From positions 13,483,608 through 13,547,607 of the forward strand of contig OY755191.1 of NCBI GenBank assembly GCA_963576735.1: a stretch of DNA of 64,000 nucleotides, read 5' to 3'. Under the pieces are notes generated by a model that had not been told where the DNA came from, made no database searches, and was given only the letters and a program-made list of their open reading frames with translations. Position numbers and translations under genes: made by a program. This DNA is from Bedellia somnulentella (taxonomy: Eukaryota > Arthropoda > Insecta > Lepidoptera > Bedelliidae). Below, piece after piece: positions 41,901-52,782 of the stretch (positions are counted from its first letter, which is position 1; each line of letters starts with the position of its first letter).

Positions 41901-42477
41901 TAGGATGGATGAAAGTAAAATGACGAAAGATATATATAGATCCAATGTATATGGTGTTGCTAGTAGAGGACGGCCGCGTAACACATTTGAAAATCAAATC
42001 GAAAAGTCCGAAGTGATAAGAATAAATGAGAATGTATAAGAAGAATGATGAATGTGACACAAACCAGAGCGAATTGTCAGGATCGTATAAAGTCGCTATC
42101 TCTGCCTACTCCAATGGGAAATACGGGCGTGAGTAAAAGTAAGTAAGTACTACACGCATACATAATTTGGAGCGATTAGTAGTAAAAACTTTTAGTTCAC
42201 AAATGGCTTATTTTCTTGCCATGTTTCTATGCATGTGTTTCTGTACAAACATAGCAAGGTTTTCATTGATTATGACAATTTTAATACGAATATATTTGAT
42301 AACATGTTTCGGAAATTTTGGTGAAATAAATCTTTTTACGAGTAGAATTCGATAGCATATTTTCCATTAACGTGCCATTGGATAGGATTGATAACGGTAG
42401 TCTGTTTAATTATGTTTTTTTGTTTTCAGATAATTAAAGGAGCTTACAGTTTTTACACAATTTTGAGCAAGAATTAG
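38969..42477 (+). CDS. Odorant receptor gene OR-B (7tm_6 family), five exons
   Basis: Exons are 38969-39783, 40052-40151, 40387-40491, 41548-41703 and 42430-42477. All have AG/GT borders and sum to 1224 bp, giving 407 aa plus stop. Exons 2-5 match OR-A in length exactly, and all phases agree. Marks are PVLGPNIEGLK, FVAWQKDWKQI (exon 1), LLSPVMFLYIIICSLI (exon 2), QLFLYCWHGNEV (exon 3), SSWWNRGTKMRRLILMLAG with RAGPFTTLTLPTFVS (exon 4) and IIKGAYSFYTILSKN (exon 5, identical to OR-A). Length and layout fit a complete insect OR acting with Orco in olfactory neurons. Introns hold LINE and SINE pieces but no exon is damaged. Exon 1 is much more diverged from OR-A than exons 2-5, as usual for OR ligand-side regions. 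AATAAA occurs about 45 bp after the stop. The tandem arrangement implies local duplication. Confidence 0.9.
40250..40325 (+). repeat. Old RTE-like LINE 3' terminus (OR-B intron 2)
   Basis: CAAGGTCGTACAATATCGAG, TTTCTGCCTAACCCAATCCA and AGCTAATGGTGTGATTGTA parallel the LINE's last 70 bp with many changes. Confidence 0.5.
40506..40770 (-). repeat. SINE-A, rearranged and decayed (OR-B intron 3)
   Basis: CATACATATGCTCACC, then AAAAGGGGCAGC, TGGTTCTCCAGCCACATCGC, TTTTTGGAAGTTGAGT and CCTACGGGAAGAAAT. The order is disturbed. Confidence 0.55.
41052..41296 (-). repeat. SINE-A, full-length (OR-B intron 3)
   Basis: ACATACATACATATACTCAC to CTAAGCCGGCACTACACGGC with all consensus blocks. The 5' stem has a T.G wobble (GTAGTG/CGCTAC). 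Confidence 0.85.
41860..42150 (+). repeat. Old RTE-like LINE 3' fragment (OR-B intron 4)
   Basis: Encodes LTRMDESKMTKDIYRSN, VASRGRPRNTFENQIEK, parallel to ERMDDSKVVKEIYRAN and SRGRPRRTHLDQIE of the intact copy. Then GTCAGGATCGTATAAAGTCG, CTCTGCCTACTCCAATGGGA and GGCGTGAGTA. Much more diverged than copies 1-3. Confidence 0.75.
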
Positions 42478-42698
42478 TTTTAGTCCTATTCAGAACATAT
42501 GAAAATCACATTAGTAAATGGCAATAAATGAAAAAATCACCATCTGTTTATTTAATTTATTTTGCGGTTTCTGGAACACTGCACTTGATATATTTTTACA
42601 ATTCATTAAGTTTTATTTAGAATTAATGCTGGATTGGTAGCTTAGTAAATGAAAATAAAGCTAATGAACATCTTTTTGCTTTTTATTTGTATGTGTAC

Positions 42699-42723
42699 AT
42701 ACATACATATACTTACGGCTATA
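42699..42723 (-). repeat. SINE-A tail remnant
   Basis: CATACATACATATACTTACG then GCTAT, directly joined to a SINE-B head. Confidence 0.55.
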
Positions 42724-43036
42724 GCCGTAATAGCCCAGTGGGTAGAACACTCGGTTATCGTGCAAACGACTAGTGTTCAAATACTGGGTCGGGCCTACAC
42801 CAATTTGTCTTTTATATAGACATATGTGTGGTTAATTTATCATGGTTGTTAACGGTGAGGGAAAACATCGTGAGGAAACCCACATGGCTGAGTTGTACTT
42901 AGTCATGTGACAGTGTATTCGTACAAAACGGCGATAGGCCTGCCCCCTATCACGTGAGTACACTGTCCATGCAAAACGTGGGTACTCTGAACACCAGGTG
43001 ACAAAGTCACGTGATGTTCAGAAGTATTAGTACCTT
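42724..43036 (+). repeat. SINE-B copy
   Basis: From GTAATAGCCCAGTGGGTAG through GGCGATAGGCCTGCCCCC and GTCACGTGATGTTCAGAAG to GTACC. The CCCCTTCGGGG end is replaced by (TTATGC)n. Confidence 0.85.
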
Positions 43037-43045
43037 TACCTAGTT

Positions 43046-43292
43046 TATGCTTATGCTTATGCTTACTTACGGCTATGAATCCCTTGAAGGGGTAGCCAGA
43101 GCTAGGGAATTAGAAATTCCGCAGCCACTTTTGGAATTTGAGTGGGGAAAAGATGGTGGAATAAAGGTTGTTGGTGATGGGTCTCCAATCGCATCGCCCA
43201 AAAATCCCTTAAAAGCCCCAATACCGTTAGACGCCTCTTACGTACACCCACCGGAAAAAATGGGGTACTGTTATTCTAAGCCACACTTGTAC
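43046..43292 (-). repeat. SINE-A, nearly full-length
   Basis: CTTACTTACGGCTATGAATC to GGTACTGTTATTCTAAGCCA. The last 15 bp of the head are lost. Confidence 0.8.
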
Positions 43293-43419
43293 AATTGTAT
43301 TGTAATTCACAATTGTATTGTAATTGTATGTGTATACGTAATATTTCAGCAACAACGCCCTTTATACGGATATGAGTATACTTCCACTACAATTTATATT
43401 CAATTTCCTGCTATACATA

Positions 43420-43638
43420 ACATGTCTGGTTAATTAATCATGGTTGTTAACGGTGAGGAATTATTTTTCAGGAAACCCACATAGCTAAGTTGTCCTTTGT
43501 CATGTCACAGTGTATTTTTCGTGAGTAGGTACACTGTCCAAGCAAAACGTGAGTAAACACCAGGCGACAATGTCACGTGATGTTCAGAAGTATTAGTACC
43601 TCTGCCAACCCCTTCGGGAATATATGGCGTGAACGTTG
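43420..43638 (+). repeat. SINE-B, headless
   Basis: TGGTTAATTAATCATGGTTG, GTTAACGGTGAGG, GTCACGTGATGTTCAG, CCAACCCCTTCGGGAATATA. The body has several deletions. Confidence 0.75.
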
Positions 43639-43737
43639 GAATTTGAGTTGAGTTTTTTCATAAATTTATACTCAGACGGTAGAAGTTGTTTTATGTAAGT
43701 AAGACAAATTTCAGAAATGTTTTTGCTACTTAAAAAA

Positions 43738-44014
43738 GTACATACATACATACATATACTCACGGATATATTTCCCTAGAAGGGGTAGCCAGAGCTAAGG
43801 AATTAGAATTAGAATTCCTCAGCCACTTTTGGAAGTTGAGTGGGGAAAATATGGTAAAAATAAAGGTTTTTAGTGATGGGTCTCCAACCGCATCGCCCAA
43901 AAATCCAATATAAAGCCCCGATACCCTTAGTCGCTTCTTACGACACCCGTGGGAAGAAAGGGGTAGCGACATTCTAAGCCGGCACTACACGGCAAAGCCG
44001 GCACTACACGGCAA
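43738..44014 (-). repeat. SINE-A with duplicated 5' terminus
   Basis: Full length, but the head GCCGGCACTACACGGCA occurs twice in tandem (about 43978-44014). Confidence 0.82.
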
Positions 44015-44261
44015 AAAAGTATGTTTTCTCTATGTATGTTTTCGTATTGCATGTTTTATTCCCTTGTATAAAGAATAAAACCTATAAAACGAACGCAGAA
44101 CAATGGACTAAAAAATATTAGGAGTAAGATAACACCAGTTACAGTTACATTTTATACATATATATACATTTAATAAGACTATAAAATTTACAATTACACC
44201 GATTAACTATGAACTAGCCTAACCTGTAAGCTATCTTAAGTCGATGTTAGATTTGAATTGT

Positions 44262-44348
44262 TGTTGGTGATGGGTCTCCAACTGCATCGCCCAAGAGTCC
44301 CTTAAAGCCCCCAATACCATTAGTCGCCTCTTACGTACACCCACGTCG
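44262..44348 (-). repeat. SINE-A internal fragment
   Basis: TTGTTGGTGATGGGTCTCCA, GCATCGCCCAAGAGTCCC, TTAGTCGCCTCTTACGTAC. Confidence 0.65.
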
Positions 44349-44635
44349 AGTCTTTGCTAACACCCATGGAAACTAACAGCCCAAATATAAATGAAAGATC
44401 AAATTGTATTCATTTAAAAACTACAAAATTGTTTATAAATTGATATTATCATGTATTTTCACTGTGATACTACTTCATTACATAAATTAACAAGATAAAA
44501 GCACCCTAATTACTCGTGTATTTAGGATCGTATTTTAAAGTTAGCAGGCCTTTGTGTGACATAACAAATGAAATAGTTTCCAACTTTCCACATACCTCGG
44601 AATATTGCTACGTTGTTATACAGAAAAATTACAAA
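44349..44635. other. No gene seen
   Basis: AT-rich sequence with no recognised feature. Confidence 0.5.
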
Positions 44636-44858
44636 CAAACATGTACTCACGGCTATAAATCCCTAGATGGGGCAGCCAGAGCTTAGGAATTAGACATTCC
44701 TAAGCCACTTTTGGAAAGTTGAGTGGGGAAAAGATGGTATAATAAAGGTTGTTATGTTAAAGGTGATGTGTCTCCAACCGCATCGCCCAAAAATCGCTCT
44801 TACGTACACCCACCGGAAAAAATGGGGTAGTGCTATTCTAAGCCGACACTACACAGCT
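44636..44858 (-). repeat. SINE-A with small internal deletion
   Basis: AAACATGTACTCACGGCTAT to CTAAGCCGACACTACACAGC. About 35 bp around AAAGCCCC is missing. Confidence 0.8.
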
Positions 44859-44887
44859 CAGAGTATCAGAGTTTTATATCAAACTAT

Positions 44888-45235
44888 AAATGCAGATCAC
44901 GCTTTTTCTTCGATATTGTCACCTTCACCTCATCCTTAACTCTATTATATTCATCTTCACTTTTTTTCACTACATCATCATCGCATCTATTCGTGTACTA
45001 CCAAGCTTTTATATTATTTGCAGTTGCTTCTTTTACATCCTTATCCCACCAACTCGTTGTTATTTGTCCAATCAATGGTTTCAAATATAGTGTATTTGAG
45101 CACATTTTTTATTCTTATATTTCCATTACTTCCCAGATCTCCACGCAACTTAAGTATATCATCTAATTTCTTCACAGATTCATTTCTAATATTCTGATCT
45201 CTAGTAATTCTCCACTCTCCAAATGACTTAAAAAT
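44888..45235 (-). repeat. Old RTE-like LINE internal fragment
   Basis: Aligns on the minus strand with the linker region of the LINE (GATCACGCTTTTTCTTCGAT, ACATCCTTATCCCACCAACT, ATCTCCACGCAACTTAAGTA) with frequent changes. Confidence 0.7.
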
Positions 45236-47754
45236 ATTGACGACGTCTGGGAACGACTAGCTTTTTGGTCCGGAGGCTACAGATTCGGATCCTGTTAAGA
45301 CTGTTTATCCGTCTTAATATGTTAAAAATTAAATATAACATGCTTATGAAGTGCAATTTAACATTTATTTTATTTCCTCAAGTTTTAATTACAATATCCA
45401 ATCAGACGAGTTGTTGTTAGCAAAACAGGACATGAGTTGAATTTATTCATGCTCGAGTGATTTTATGCAGGAGTCTTCGTAAACTAAAACGCGTAGCTCA
45501 TTTATTGTTCTTAAAATTAAAAAAAAAACAAATTAACAATCAGTAAATGATAAGATACCATATGACAAGTTAATACTTATGGTGACACAGTACATTGTAC
45601 CAAATAAAGAATAAACGAGGTTACGAATCGAAATAACTATTAAAAAAACGCAGATTTTTTAGCGTTCAACGGTGACGACGTTAAAAACTTTTTTTTTATT
45701 AAAGTATAAAACAGAGATTGGATAAAGATATTACCCAGATTCCAAAATTAAGACTTTTAAGCTAAGGCAATTATATTTAAAAATTATAATCTTTTATTTA
45801 TAAGCACGTTTAATTATATAGAATCAGTAACGCCCCTAAAAAGATAGGCGGCAAAAGAAAGACAAGCTGTGAAAATAGCTGTCAGTACAGTTACTTTCTA
45901 CGAATAAAGTATGAGAACATTGAGCCATATATACCTGTGTCTACAAAAGATTGGCAATGAAATTTTTATGAGTCGTAAAAATATGTCAAAAGGTTGAAAT
46001 ACGAGCATTGTGATGTTCCTTACAATAAATGTTTTATTAAAACGACACTGCATTTTTATTCCAGCTTTCTTATTTCTCGTTTTTTCTATTACCTTGATTC
46101 ACTTTCCTTTGGTGTAAAATAAGCGTGTATTTTTTTCTGATTTTCTATTATATTATTGGTCGTGGTCCAATCCAACCTCAAGCATAATGTTATGTTTCAA
46201 ATTAGAGTTTCTCTGAGCACTTGGATTCCCATTAATTAAAAACTTTTTAAAATTAATAAATAAGCAAACAAAACAATTTATCCTGTTTATAATATTTATG
46301 GAGATACGATAAGTTTTTGATTCTACTAGTACACTCTAATCACATGTATCCCAAATTACGAGTAGATGTAGAAAGTTTCGTTTTAGATGTAGAAAATATT
46401 AAATTTAGTCTGTTTAACATTGATTTGAAATAGTATAACTCTGTTTCTTTCTGATGGTATCCCACGAGGTATTTAAATGCAGCTAATTGATATTTAGCAT
46501 TAAACTTCATTTACTGCCTCATAATTTGTTTAGCGGTAGAACATTAAGATCAAAATACGATGTATGACCAAATATTATTAGGTGGGCAATACAGCATCGC
46601 ATGCCGAAATTTTTTAGCGAAGCTGAACAAAATTAAAGGGACAGCAGATTTCTTTACAATAGTTTCTCATAGACTTACATGGGAAACTCTAAGGGTTATC
46701 ATTCCTCAATGGTAACTTAAATTCGAAATTCTCTCCGTCACAACTTGGTCCTTAGGAGGAGTTAAGTTACATGCGAAATACAAAAGTCGGGGGCAAATGG
46801 AGCTTTTAATAAATATATTTAACGGGTCTTTTGCAATAGTAATGATATGAGCTTCATAATTTGTCAAATTTAACAAAAAAACAAGCGTTCTATCAAAGTC
46901 GAACCTTTTCAAAATATCGTCAATATACTCTTAATATCTTAGAAACTCAATAACGATTGACCTTTTTCTCGTCATCCTTACCTTAACGTAACTATTCTGA
47001 ATATTTTTCTAATAACTTTTCTATCGAAGCAATATAAATTTTCCGTGAAATTACCAATAAAATAAAATATAAAAGAACTTTCACCTTTGACTGTTGACAC
47101 ACCATTGACTGGGTTTTTGTGTAACGTAACTGGTGACGCGCGGTCTGAGAAGCCGCTGCCGTCAAATGGTCTATAGAATCGAAAGTATTTATGTTATCTT
47201 ACCTCAGTATTATAAAACAGTTGATTAATGTATAAAAGTACAAATTAAACCACCCAGTAGCCTTTGAATGTAATTTTTAATTATTAACATGCTCTTATAA
47301 TGTAAGTAGGAACAAAAATAAAAAATCTGAAGATAAGACACACAGAAAAAATATATTAAATCAACATAATTATGACGAAAATTCTTTTTTTCCTTATAGT
47401 TGCGATACTTTTTACAACAAAAAAATATATTTTTTTAATCACAGGTATCATTTTAAAAAACTGGTGCTGGTCAAACTTTGGATAATTTTATTGACAGTCG
47501 GGGCATAATTTTTTGGACTATTGCAAGCTTGAGCAATTTGATTTGCAATTTTAGTTATGAGGAAAACTGGCACAGGTTTTTCGAGTTTTCTTTTCTCTTT
47601 CATCACTTTGCTCTGGGATGCCATTTGAATCTTTCTGTTGTGCCAGACACGCTTCAATTTGAGTATTTGACAGTATATTTTCAACTTCCATCTCCCTACG
47701 CTTCTTTTATGCAGGTGCAGACTTACTAATTTTTAGTTATAGTCTGAGAGACCG
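45236..47754. other. No gene seen
   Basis: 2.5 kb of AT-rich sequence without repeats I recognise. An open stretch near 47448-47729 is open on both strands and resembles no family known to me. Confidence 0.5.
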
Positions 47755-47840
47755 CAAAAGTGGCTGAGGAACTTCTAGTTCCTTAGCTATGGCTACCCCT
47801 TTTAGGGATTTATAGCCGTGAGTATAATGTACGTATGTAA
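47755..47840 (+). repeat. SINE-A, 3' third
   Basis: AAAAGTGGCTGAGGAACTTC, AGCTATGGCTACCCCTTTTA, GGGATTTATAGCCGTGAGTA. Confidence 0.75.
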
Positions 47841-47841
47841 G

Positions 47842-47938
47842 TACTATATTGGAAACGATATACAAATATTTGAAAATTACTGTGCAGTGCTTAGAAAAGC
47901 ACTAACCCATTTCTTCCTGTGGGTTTTGTTATGTATAG
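47842..47938 (+). repeat. Shared flank plus SINE-A head, paralogue of 12790-12945
   Basis: TATATTGGAAACGATATACA, then GCAGTGCTTAGAAAAGCACT and CCATTTCTTCCTGTGGGTTT. Confidence 0.55.
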
Positions 47939-48296
47939 AAAATGTGTTCTGAAAAAAAGACGTTAAATTAGAGTAAAAAAGATTTTTTGAATTATTTCTC
48001 TATTCAAGCGTGAAAAATATATACAATGTAACAAATTAACCAACCAATACATCATTGTTATGTAATTGCCACTTCGCACTACAATTCAGCTTTCTATTGA
48101 CCAACTATACATTTTGATTGGAAAATTTTGGAAGTGCTTGGTTACTGAGGCGAAGGAGAGACCGTGATATTATTTAATGCCAATATTGTGTAATATGATG
48201 TTTAATAATGATTTCGTCTGTTTAATTCTTGTACAACGATGTCGTCGTAACTTTTCAAATTATAAATTGTAAAGTATATTTTTTTTCTTTTATCAG
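47939..48296. other. No gene seen
   Basis: AT-rich. It ends in the polypyrimidine tract TTTTTTTTCTTTTATCAG before the candidate exon. Confidence 0.45.
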
Positions 48297-48477
48297 GAGT
48301 GTTTACAAATCAGCAAAAAGCAAGAACACTATATATAAAGTACAGAGGGAACACATTTTATTACTTCATAACTTTGTTGACTTGTTTAGAAGAAAAACAT
48401 ATCGAACGATAAAAGTCCCTGCCCGCAGACTTGATGCCGTGGGAGGGAGAAGTTTGAGCTCCCATTTTTCGTTTTAA
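48297..48477 (+). CDS. Candidate terminal coding exon, unknown gene
   Basis: A strong acceptor (pyrimidine tract, TATCAG) precedes a frame of about 59 codons, SVYKSAKSKNTIYKVQREHI, LLLHNFVDLFRRKTYRTIKV, PARRLDAVGGRSLSSHFSF, ending TAA at 48475-48477. AATAAA overlaps the stop (48476-48481). Codon content is less AT-skewed than the flanks and the peptide is basic. I recognise no family and see no upstream exon. It may be a chance ORF. Confidence 0.3.
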
Positions 48478-48483
48478 TAAAGT

Positions 48484-48550
48484 TACATATACATACATAC
48501 ATACTCACGGTTATAAAGAATAAGAAGAAGGGGTAGCCAGAGCTTCAGCT
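48484..48550 (-). repeat. SINE-A tail fragment
   Basis: TACATACATACATACTCACG, then GAAGGGGTAGCCAGAGCTTC. Confidence 0.65.
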
Positions 48551-48642
48551 TTATAAAAGCTATCTACTATCTACTCTGTAGGTAGTAGTAAGATTCATCT
48601 CCTTTGATTTTTTTTTGCAAATAAGTGAAAAAGTTAGCTTTA

Positions 48643-48890
48643 CATACATACATATACTCACGGCTATAAATCCCTAGAAGGGGTAGCCATAGCTAAGGAA
48701 CTAGAAATTCCTCAGCAACTTTTGGAAAGTTGAGAGGGAAAAGATGGCAAAATAAAGGTTGTTGGTGATGGGTCTTCAACCGCATCGCCCAAAAATCCCT
48801 TAAAAGCCCCAATACCGTTAGTCGCTACTTACGCACACACAACGGCAGAAATGGGGTAGTGTTATTCTAAGCCGACACTACACAGCGAAT
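48643..48890 (-). repeat. SINE-A, full-length with target duplication
   Basis: All blocks from CATACATACATATACTCACG to GCCGACACTACACAGC. The 11-bp duplication AGTTAGCTTTA lies at 48632-48642 and 48891-48901. Confidence 0.9.
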
Positions 48891-48901
48891 AGTTAGCTTT
48901 A

Positions 48902-49489
48902 TTTGATACTATATGGTAAATAGATTCTCAGTATTCTTTTTAATAAAATTGCAAATAGATTTACAATACAATAAGTATGCTATGCGGCGTAGAACACGAT
49001 TGAAACATTATTGGATAAATGCCACTCCGCTCAAGCTTAAATTCAGTTTTTTTAGGGTTTCTTAGCAAAATGGCAAAAACCAAAATCCTATTAGTTTCTG
49101 TATGTATGTCTGTCCATGTGCCATCATTTTTTTAAGAAACAGATGAGATTACCATGGCAAACATTTAAAGGTAGGCTCTTTGAGGTTTTAGAAAACATAA
49201 ACACTAAATGGAGGCAATATATGAAACTCAATAAAAACTATAGGTATCGTTAAAAATTACATCGAGGTTTCTAAAACCATGTTTTTTTTAAAATTAATGT
49301 TAAGAAAGATATAAACTCCCAACTTGGTAAACTTAGTGTCTCTCACAATGTGACAAAATTAAATATAAAAAATATTGTTGTAGATATCACTTAAAACCAA
49401 GAACGAAAATTGGTGTGAAAAAAATATATCGAGTATTTTTTAAGATGTAGCACATTTTGTAAAACCGTAAATATAATAATAATAATACA
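48902..49489. other. No gene seen
   Basis: AT-rich sequence with no recognised feature. Confidence 0.5.
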
Positions 49490-49765
49490 ACATACATACA
49501 TACATATACTTACGGCCATAAATCCCTAGAAGGGGTAGCCAGAGCTAAGGAATCAGAAATTCCTCAGCCACCTTTGGAAAATTGAGTGGGGTAAAGATGG
49601 TAAAGTAAAGGTTGTTGGTGATGGGTCTCCAACCGCATCGCCCAAAAATCCCTTAAAAGCCCGAATACCGTTAGTCGCCTCTTACGTACACCCATCGGTA
49701 GAAACGGGGTAGTGCTATTCTAAGCCGACACTACACGGCAATCTAAGCCGACACTACACGGTAAA
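49490..49765 (-). repeat. SINE-A with duplicated 5' terminus
   Basis: Full length. The head CTAAGCCGACACTACACGG is repeated in tandem (about 49720-49762), like the copy at 43738-44014. Confidence 0.82.
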
Positions 49766-50348
49766 TGTATTTGATATAAACACTATGAAACAAAAAGATA
49801 AGATATTCTTGATATATCGCACAATTTATTATTTATATTGATTTACTTACCTACACTTACTGTTACGAAACCCTCCACGGTCGAGAGCGATCCGTACTTA
49901 CCCAATTTTATTATCATTCTTTCAGGTTTGGATTTAGATTGAAAAATTTACTATTTTCTTGTTACGTACCGACTGAATATAAACTCAGGCTATAGTTCTA
50001 TGAATTTTTGCACTAAACAATCATTTTTATGCCAAACTATAAGAAGAATACAGGTTTTTAATCTTTTTTTCATTTTTAAACTTAAATATATGTAATATAT
50101 AACGGTCTACTGTTTGTAATGAATATTTGATTATCTATCTTTATTACCTCTGATGATAATGCACTTGTAGATTTTGTTGTTAGTAAATTGTACGTAAAAA
50201 AGCTTCCTTTAATTATGATTCATTTTGCAAAGGAAACCTTTAAAATTTCAGTTGTTTAAACGCAGCTTTATTTTATATAGTAAAAGTTAAAAGTTTATAA
50301 AAATGACCTTTTTCCCGCTCTATACATTGAGTTTTATTGTAAAACTCA
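49766..50348. other. No gene seen
   Basis: AT-rich sequence with no recognised feature. Confidence 0.5.
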
Positions 50349-50593
50349 AAACTCAAACGTTCTGCCATATATTCCCGAAGAAGTTGGTAGAGGTACTAGT
50401 ACTTCTGAACATCACCTGTCATCGTCAACTAGTGTGCAGAATACCCACGTTTGCTTGGACAGTATACTCACGTGATAGGGGCAGGCTTATCGCCGTTTTG
50501 TACGAATACACTGTCACATGACTAAGTACCACTCAGCCATGTGGGTTTCCTCACGATGTTTTCCCTCATCGTAAACAACCATGATAAATTAAC
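50349..50593 (-). repeat. SINE-B, headless
   Basis: ACGTTCTGCCATATATTCCC, GAAGAAGTTGGTAGAGGTAC, CACGTGATAGGGGCAGGC, GATGTTTTCCCTCATCG. It lacks the tRNA-like part. Confidence 0.75.
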
Positions 50594-50667
50594 TTTTAAA
50601 TTGAATGTGTTATTTTAACTTAAGATTATATTGTTCAAACATTGAGCATCAAAAATTGTCTATTAAC

Positions 50668-50760
50668 TTAATTCGGTATGCAAAGTTTCTTTTTGGTATT
50701 CATTAAATATTTTTAGTTGATAGCAAACATGAAAATCAAAAACTAAGTGTAACTAGTTTA
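50668..50760. repeat. Left end of the ATTCGGTATGCAA MITE family
   Basis: CTTAATTCGGTATGCAAAGT, TTTTTGGTATTCATTAAATA and GATAGCAAACATGAAAATC parallel the left end of the element at 20373. No right end is seen. Confidence 0.5.
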
Positions 50761-50819
50761 AGACTAAGTTTATAAGCTCTTCTGCTAAGTTACATTTGTG
50801 ATATGATATTGGCGGATGT

Positions 50820-50940
50820 TGATATTGGCGACTAAGGTTATGGGGCTTTTAAAATGATTTTTGGGCAATGAAGTAGGAGATCCTTGACCAACGATACTTA
50901 ATTTCTACCATCTTGTCCCTTATCAACTTCTTCAATTAAA
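50820..50940 (+). repeat. SINE-A, decayed middle part
   Basis: GGCGACTAAGGTTATGGGGC, TTTTTGGGCAATGAAGTAG, TCTTGTCCCTTATCAACTTC. Confidence 0.5.
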
Positions 50941-52782
50941 TAAATTTCAAAAGTAGAAGCTATATTATGCTTTGTCAAATTTCCTCTTATTTGACAGAAT
51001 TGCAACAGATAAATATATGATTTACCTGTTCAAATTTTTAAAGAATTTCAGCCAAGGAGATGGGATAATTTGGACAAAACTCAAAAAACATTCACTTGCA
51101 CATCCAGTTAACTCGAATAACTTAATTCGGGTTAACTCGAGTTTGGCTTTTTCCTAGTTGGTACTTCACTACCCATCGCCTGCGCTTGTTGATCACCCCC
51201 ACCCACCCCACTGCCTGCTGCCAACCCAACGTTCAAACGCGAGAGAAAAAGTATAATAGTTCATTTCACATTAGCCAAATATGTCAAAACACATCATGCT
51301 TAACAAGTAACTTCTATTAGAAAATAACGCTATATTTCGGCTATAATTACCTACATAATTTCATTAGTTATGCATTTTTATCGCGTCTGTACATCTATTC
51401 ATTTGTTCCTAAAACTTAACATAGATTTTTTAAATCTTTCCACTGCGGATTTGCATAAAGTTTTTACACTACGAGAGGCAGAATTTCACGCACTATTTAT
51501 ACATATAAAGTTTATTAAAAGAAAAGGTCCCTTTCTATAAGCACTATTTGTGTACGCTGGCATAACGCCAGAACGGTATGTCATTTAAAAGTCTTGTTCA
51601 ATATCTCTGTTCCTGCAAGATCTATCGTTATGAAATTTTGCATAACGGGAGAAGTATTTAGGAAGAGCTTTTTCGTGTAAACTCTGTTGCTTTACAATGA
51701 GCCGGTTTCGAGTACGGCGATGTGTACGCTAGCTTGACGTTACGCCAGCGTACACAGTGAAAATGGTGTTTATTTCCTAAACTAAAGAGGCACTATTTTT
51801 TTTAGTTTTACACTAATTAGGCACTATTTAGGCAGAGTTTTTTGACATAGTAACCAGCTCGATACAGCTTCATGGTACGCCAGCTTAACGCACGCACAAA
51901 AAACATCTTTTGACCAGTACAGATGATGCTAGTCCTAGTGTTCCAAAATAAAGGGAAGATGCTATTTTAACGAAGGATAAAATAGCACTATGGTCTTGCA
52001 AGAAAACTATTTGCAAGCCTCGTTCGGTAGCAATTACTTATTGTTTATCATGCCTACCGAAAGATTAATTGTTAACATAAGTTTAGGATTACGTTTTTTT
52101 TTTAATGTATTTTGAATTTTTTTCTTAGAATTACTTGTCTTTGATTCACATATTTTATTTTAAAAAATATAAGTTAGTTAAAAGTTAAATTTTGTCAATT
52201 TTTAGTACATTATAAATGTGCCCGTATAATTCTACGTATGATCCAAACGTATGATAAAATGATCCTAACTGTCGAAGGACAGACAGACAGATTTTTGTCA
52301 GCTGAATAAATAATTTTCATGAATATTATAATGTCTTAGGATCAGAGGCGCTTTGATGTATTTCAGGTTAGACATTCAAGTACATTATGTGATATAAATT
52401 AGATTTGTGGTTCAAGTAACTACTGCAAAATAAATCAGTCAAAGTCTGCTTGAAGGGTTATTAAGCTCTGAACATAGAAAGAGAGCCTCTGCCAACTCCA
52501 ATTAAAACGATATGCGATCATAAAAAACTTATTTTATGTTTTACTATACGCTTTGACCTGATTTTGAAAATGCATTTTAATTAAAATCTGTAATTAATCA
52601 GCTGGAAACTAGAGAGCTTGCTCGGTCCTCGGTAATTAAAAGCGAACGAAATATGCACTTGTACTTAATTGATTAAAAACTTCAATTTTTCAATTAAAAA
52701 CTCAAACTTTTCTTGATATTATTTGATACATTTTGAGTAATCAAAACATTAATTTGCCACGCAGAACTTATATTAATCTATA
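50941..52782. other. Non-coding, with a repeated hairpin motif
   Basis: No gene. It contains a C-rich tract (51190-51225), a palindromic TTCGGGTTAACTCGAG area (about 51125) and the motif cluster at 51552-51895. Confidence 0.45.
51552..51895. repeat. Recurrent GTGTACGCTGGC hairpin motif
   Basis: GTGTACGCTGGCATAACGCC (51552), GTGTACGCTAGCTTGACGTT with the mirror GCCAGCGTACAC (51722-51757) and GTACGCCAGCTTAACGC (51875). GGCACTATTTAGG/AGCACTATTT also recurs nearby. The middle copy is a hairpin of 12-bp arms. Confidence 0.5.

Noticed and set aside
47448..47729. Overlapping ORFs on both strands near 47.5 kb as a possible extra OR exon
   Set aside because: Neither strand contains the OR motifs (LLSPVMFLY, QLFLYCxHGNEV, AGPF) and no splice-site pair fits.
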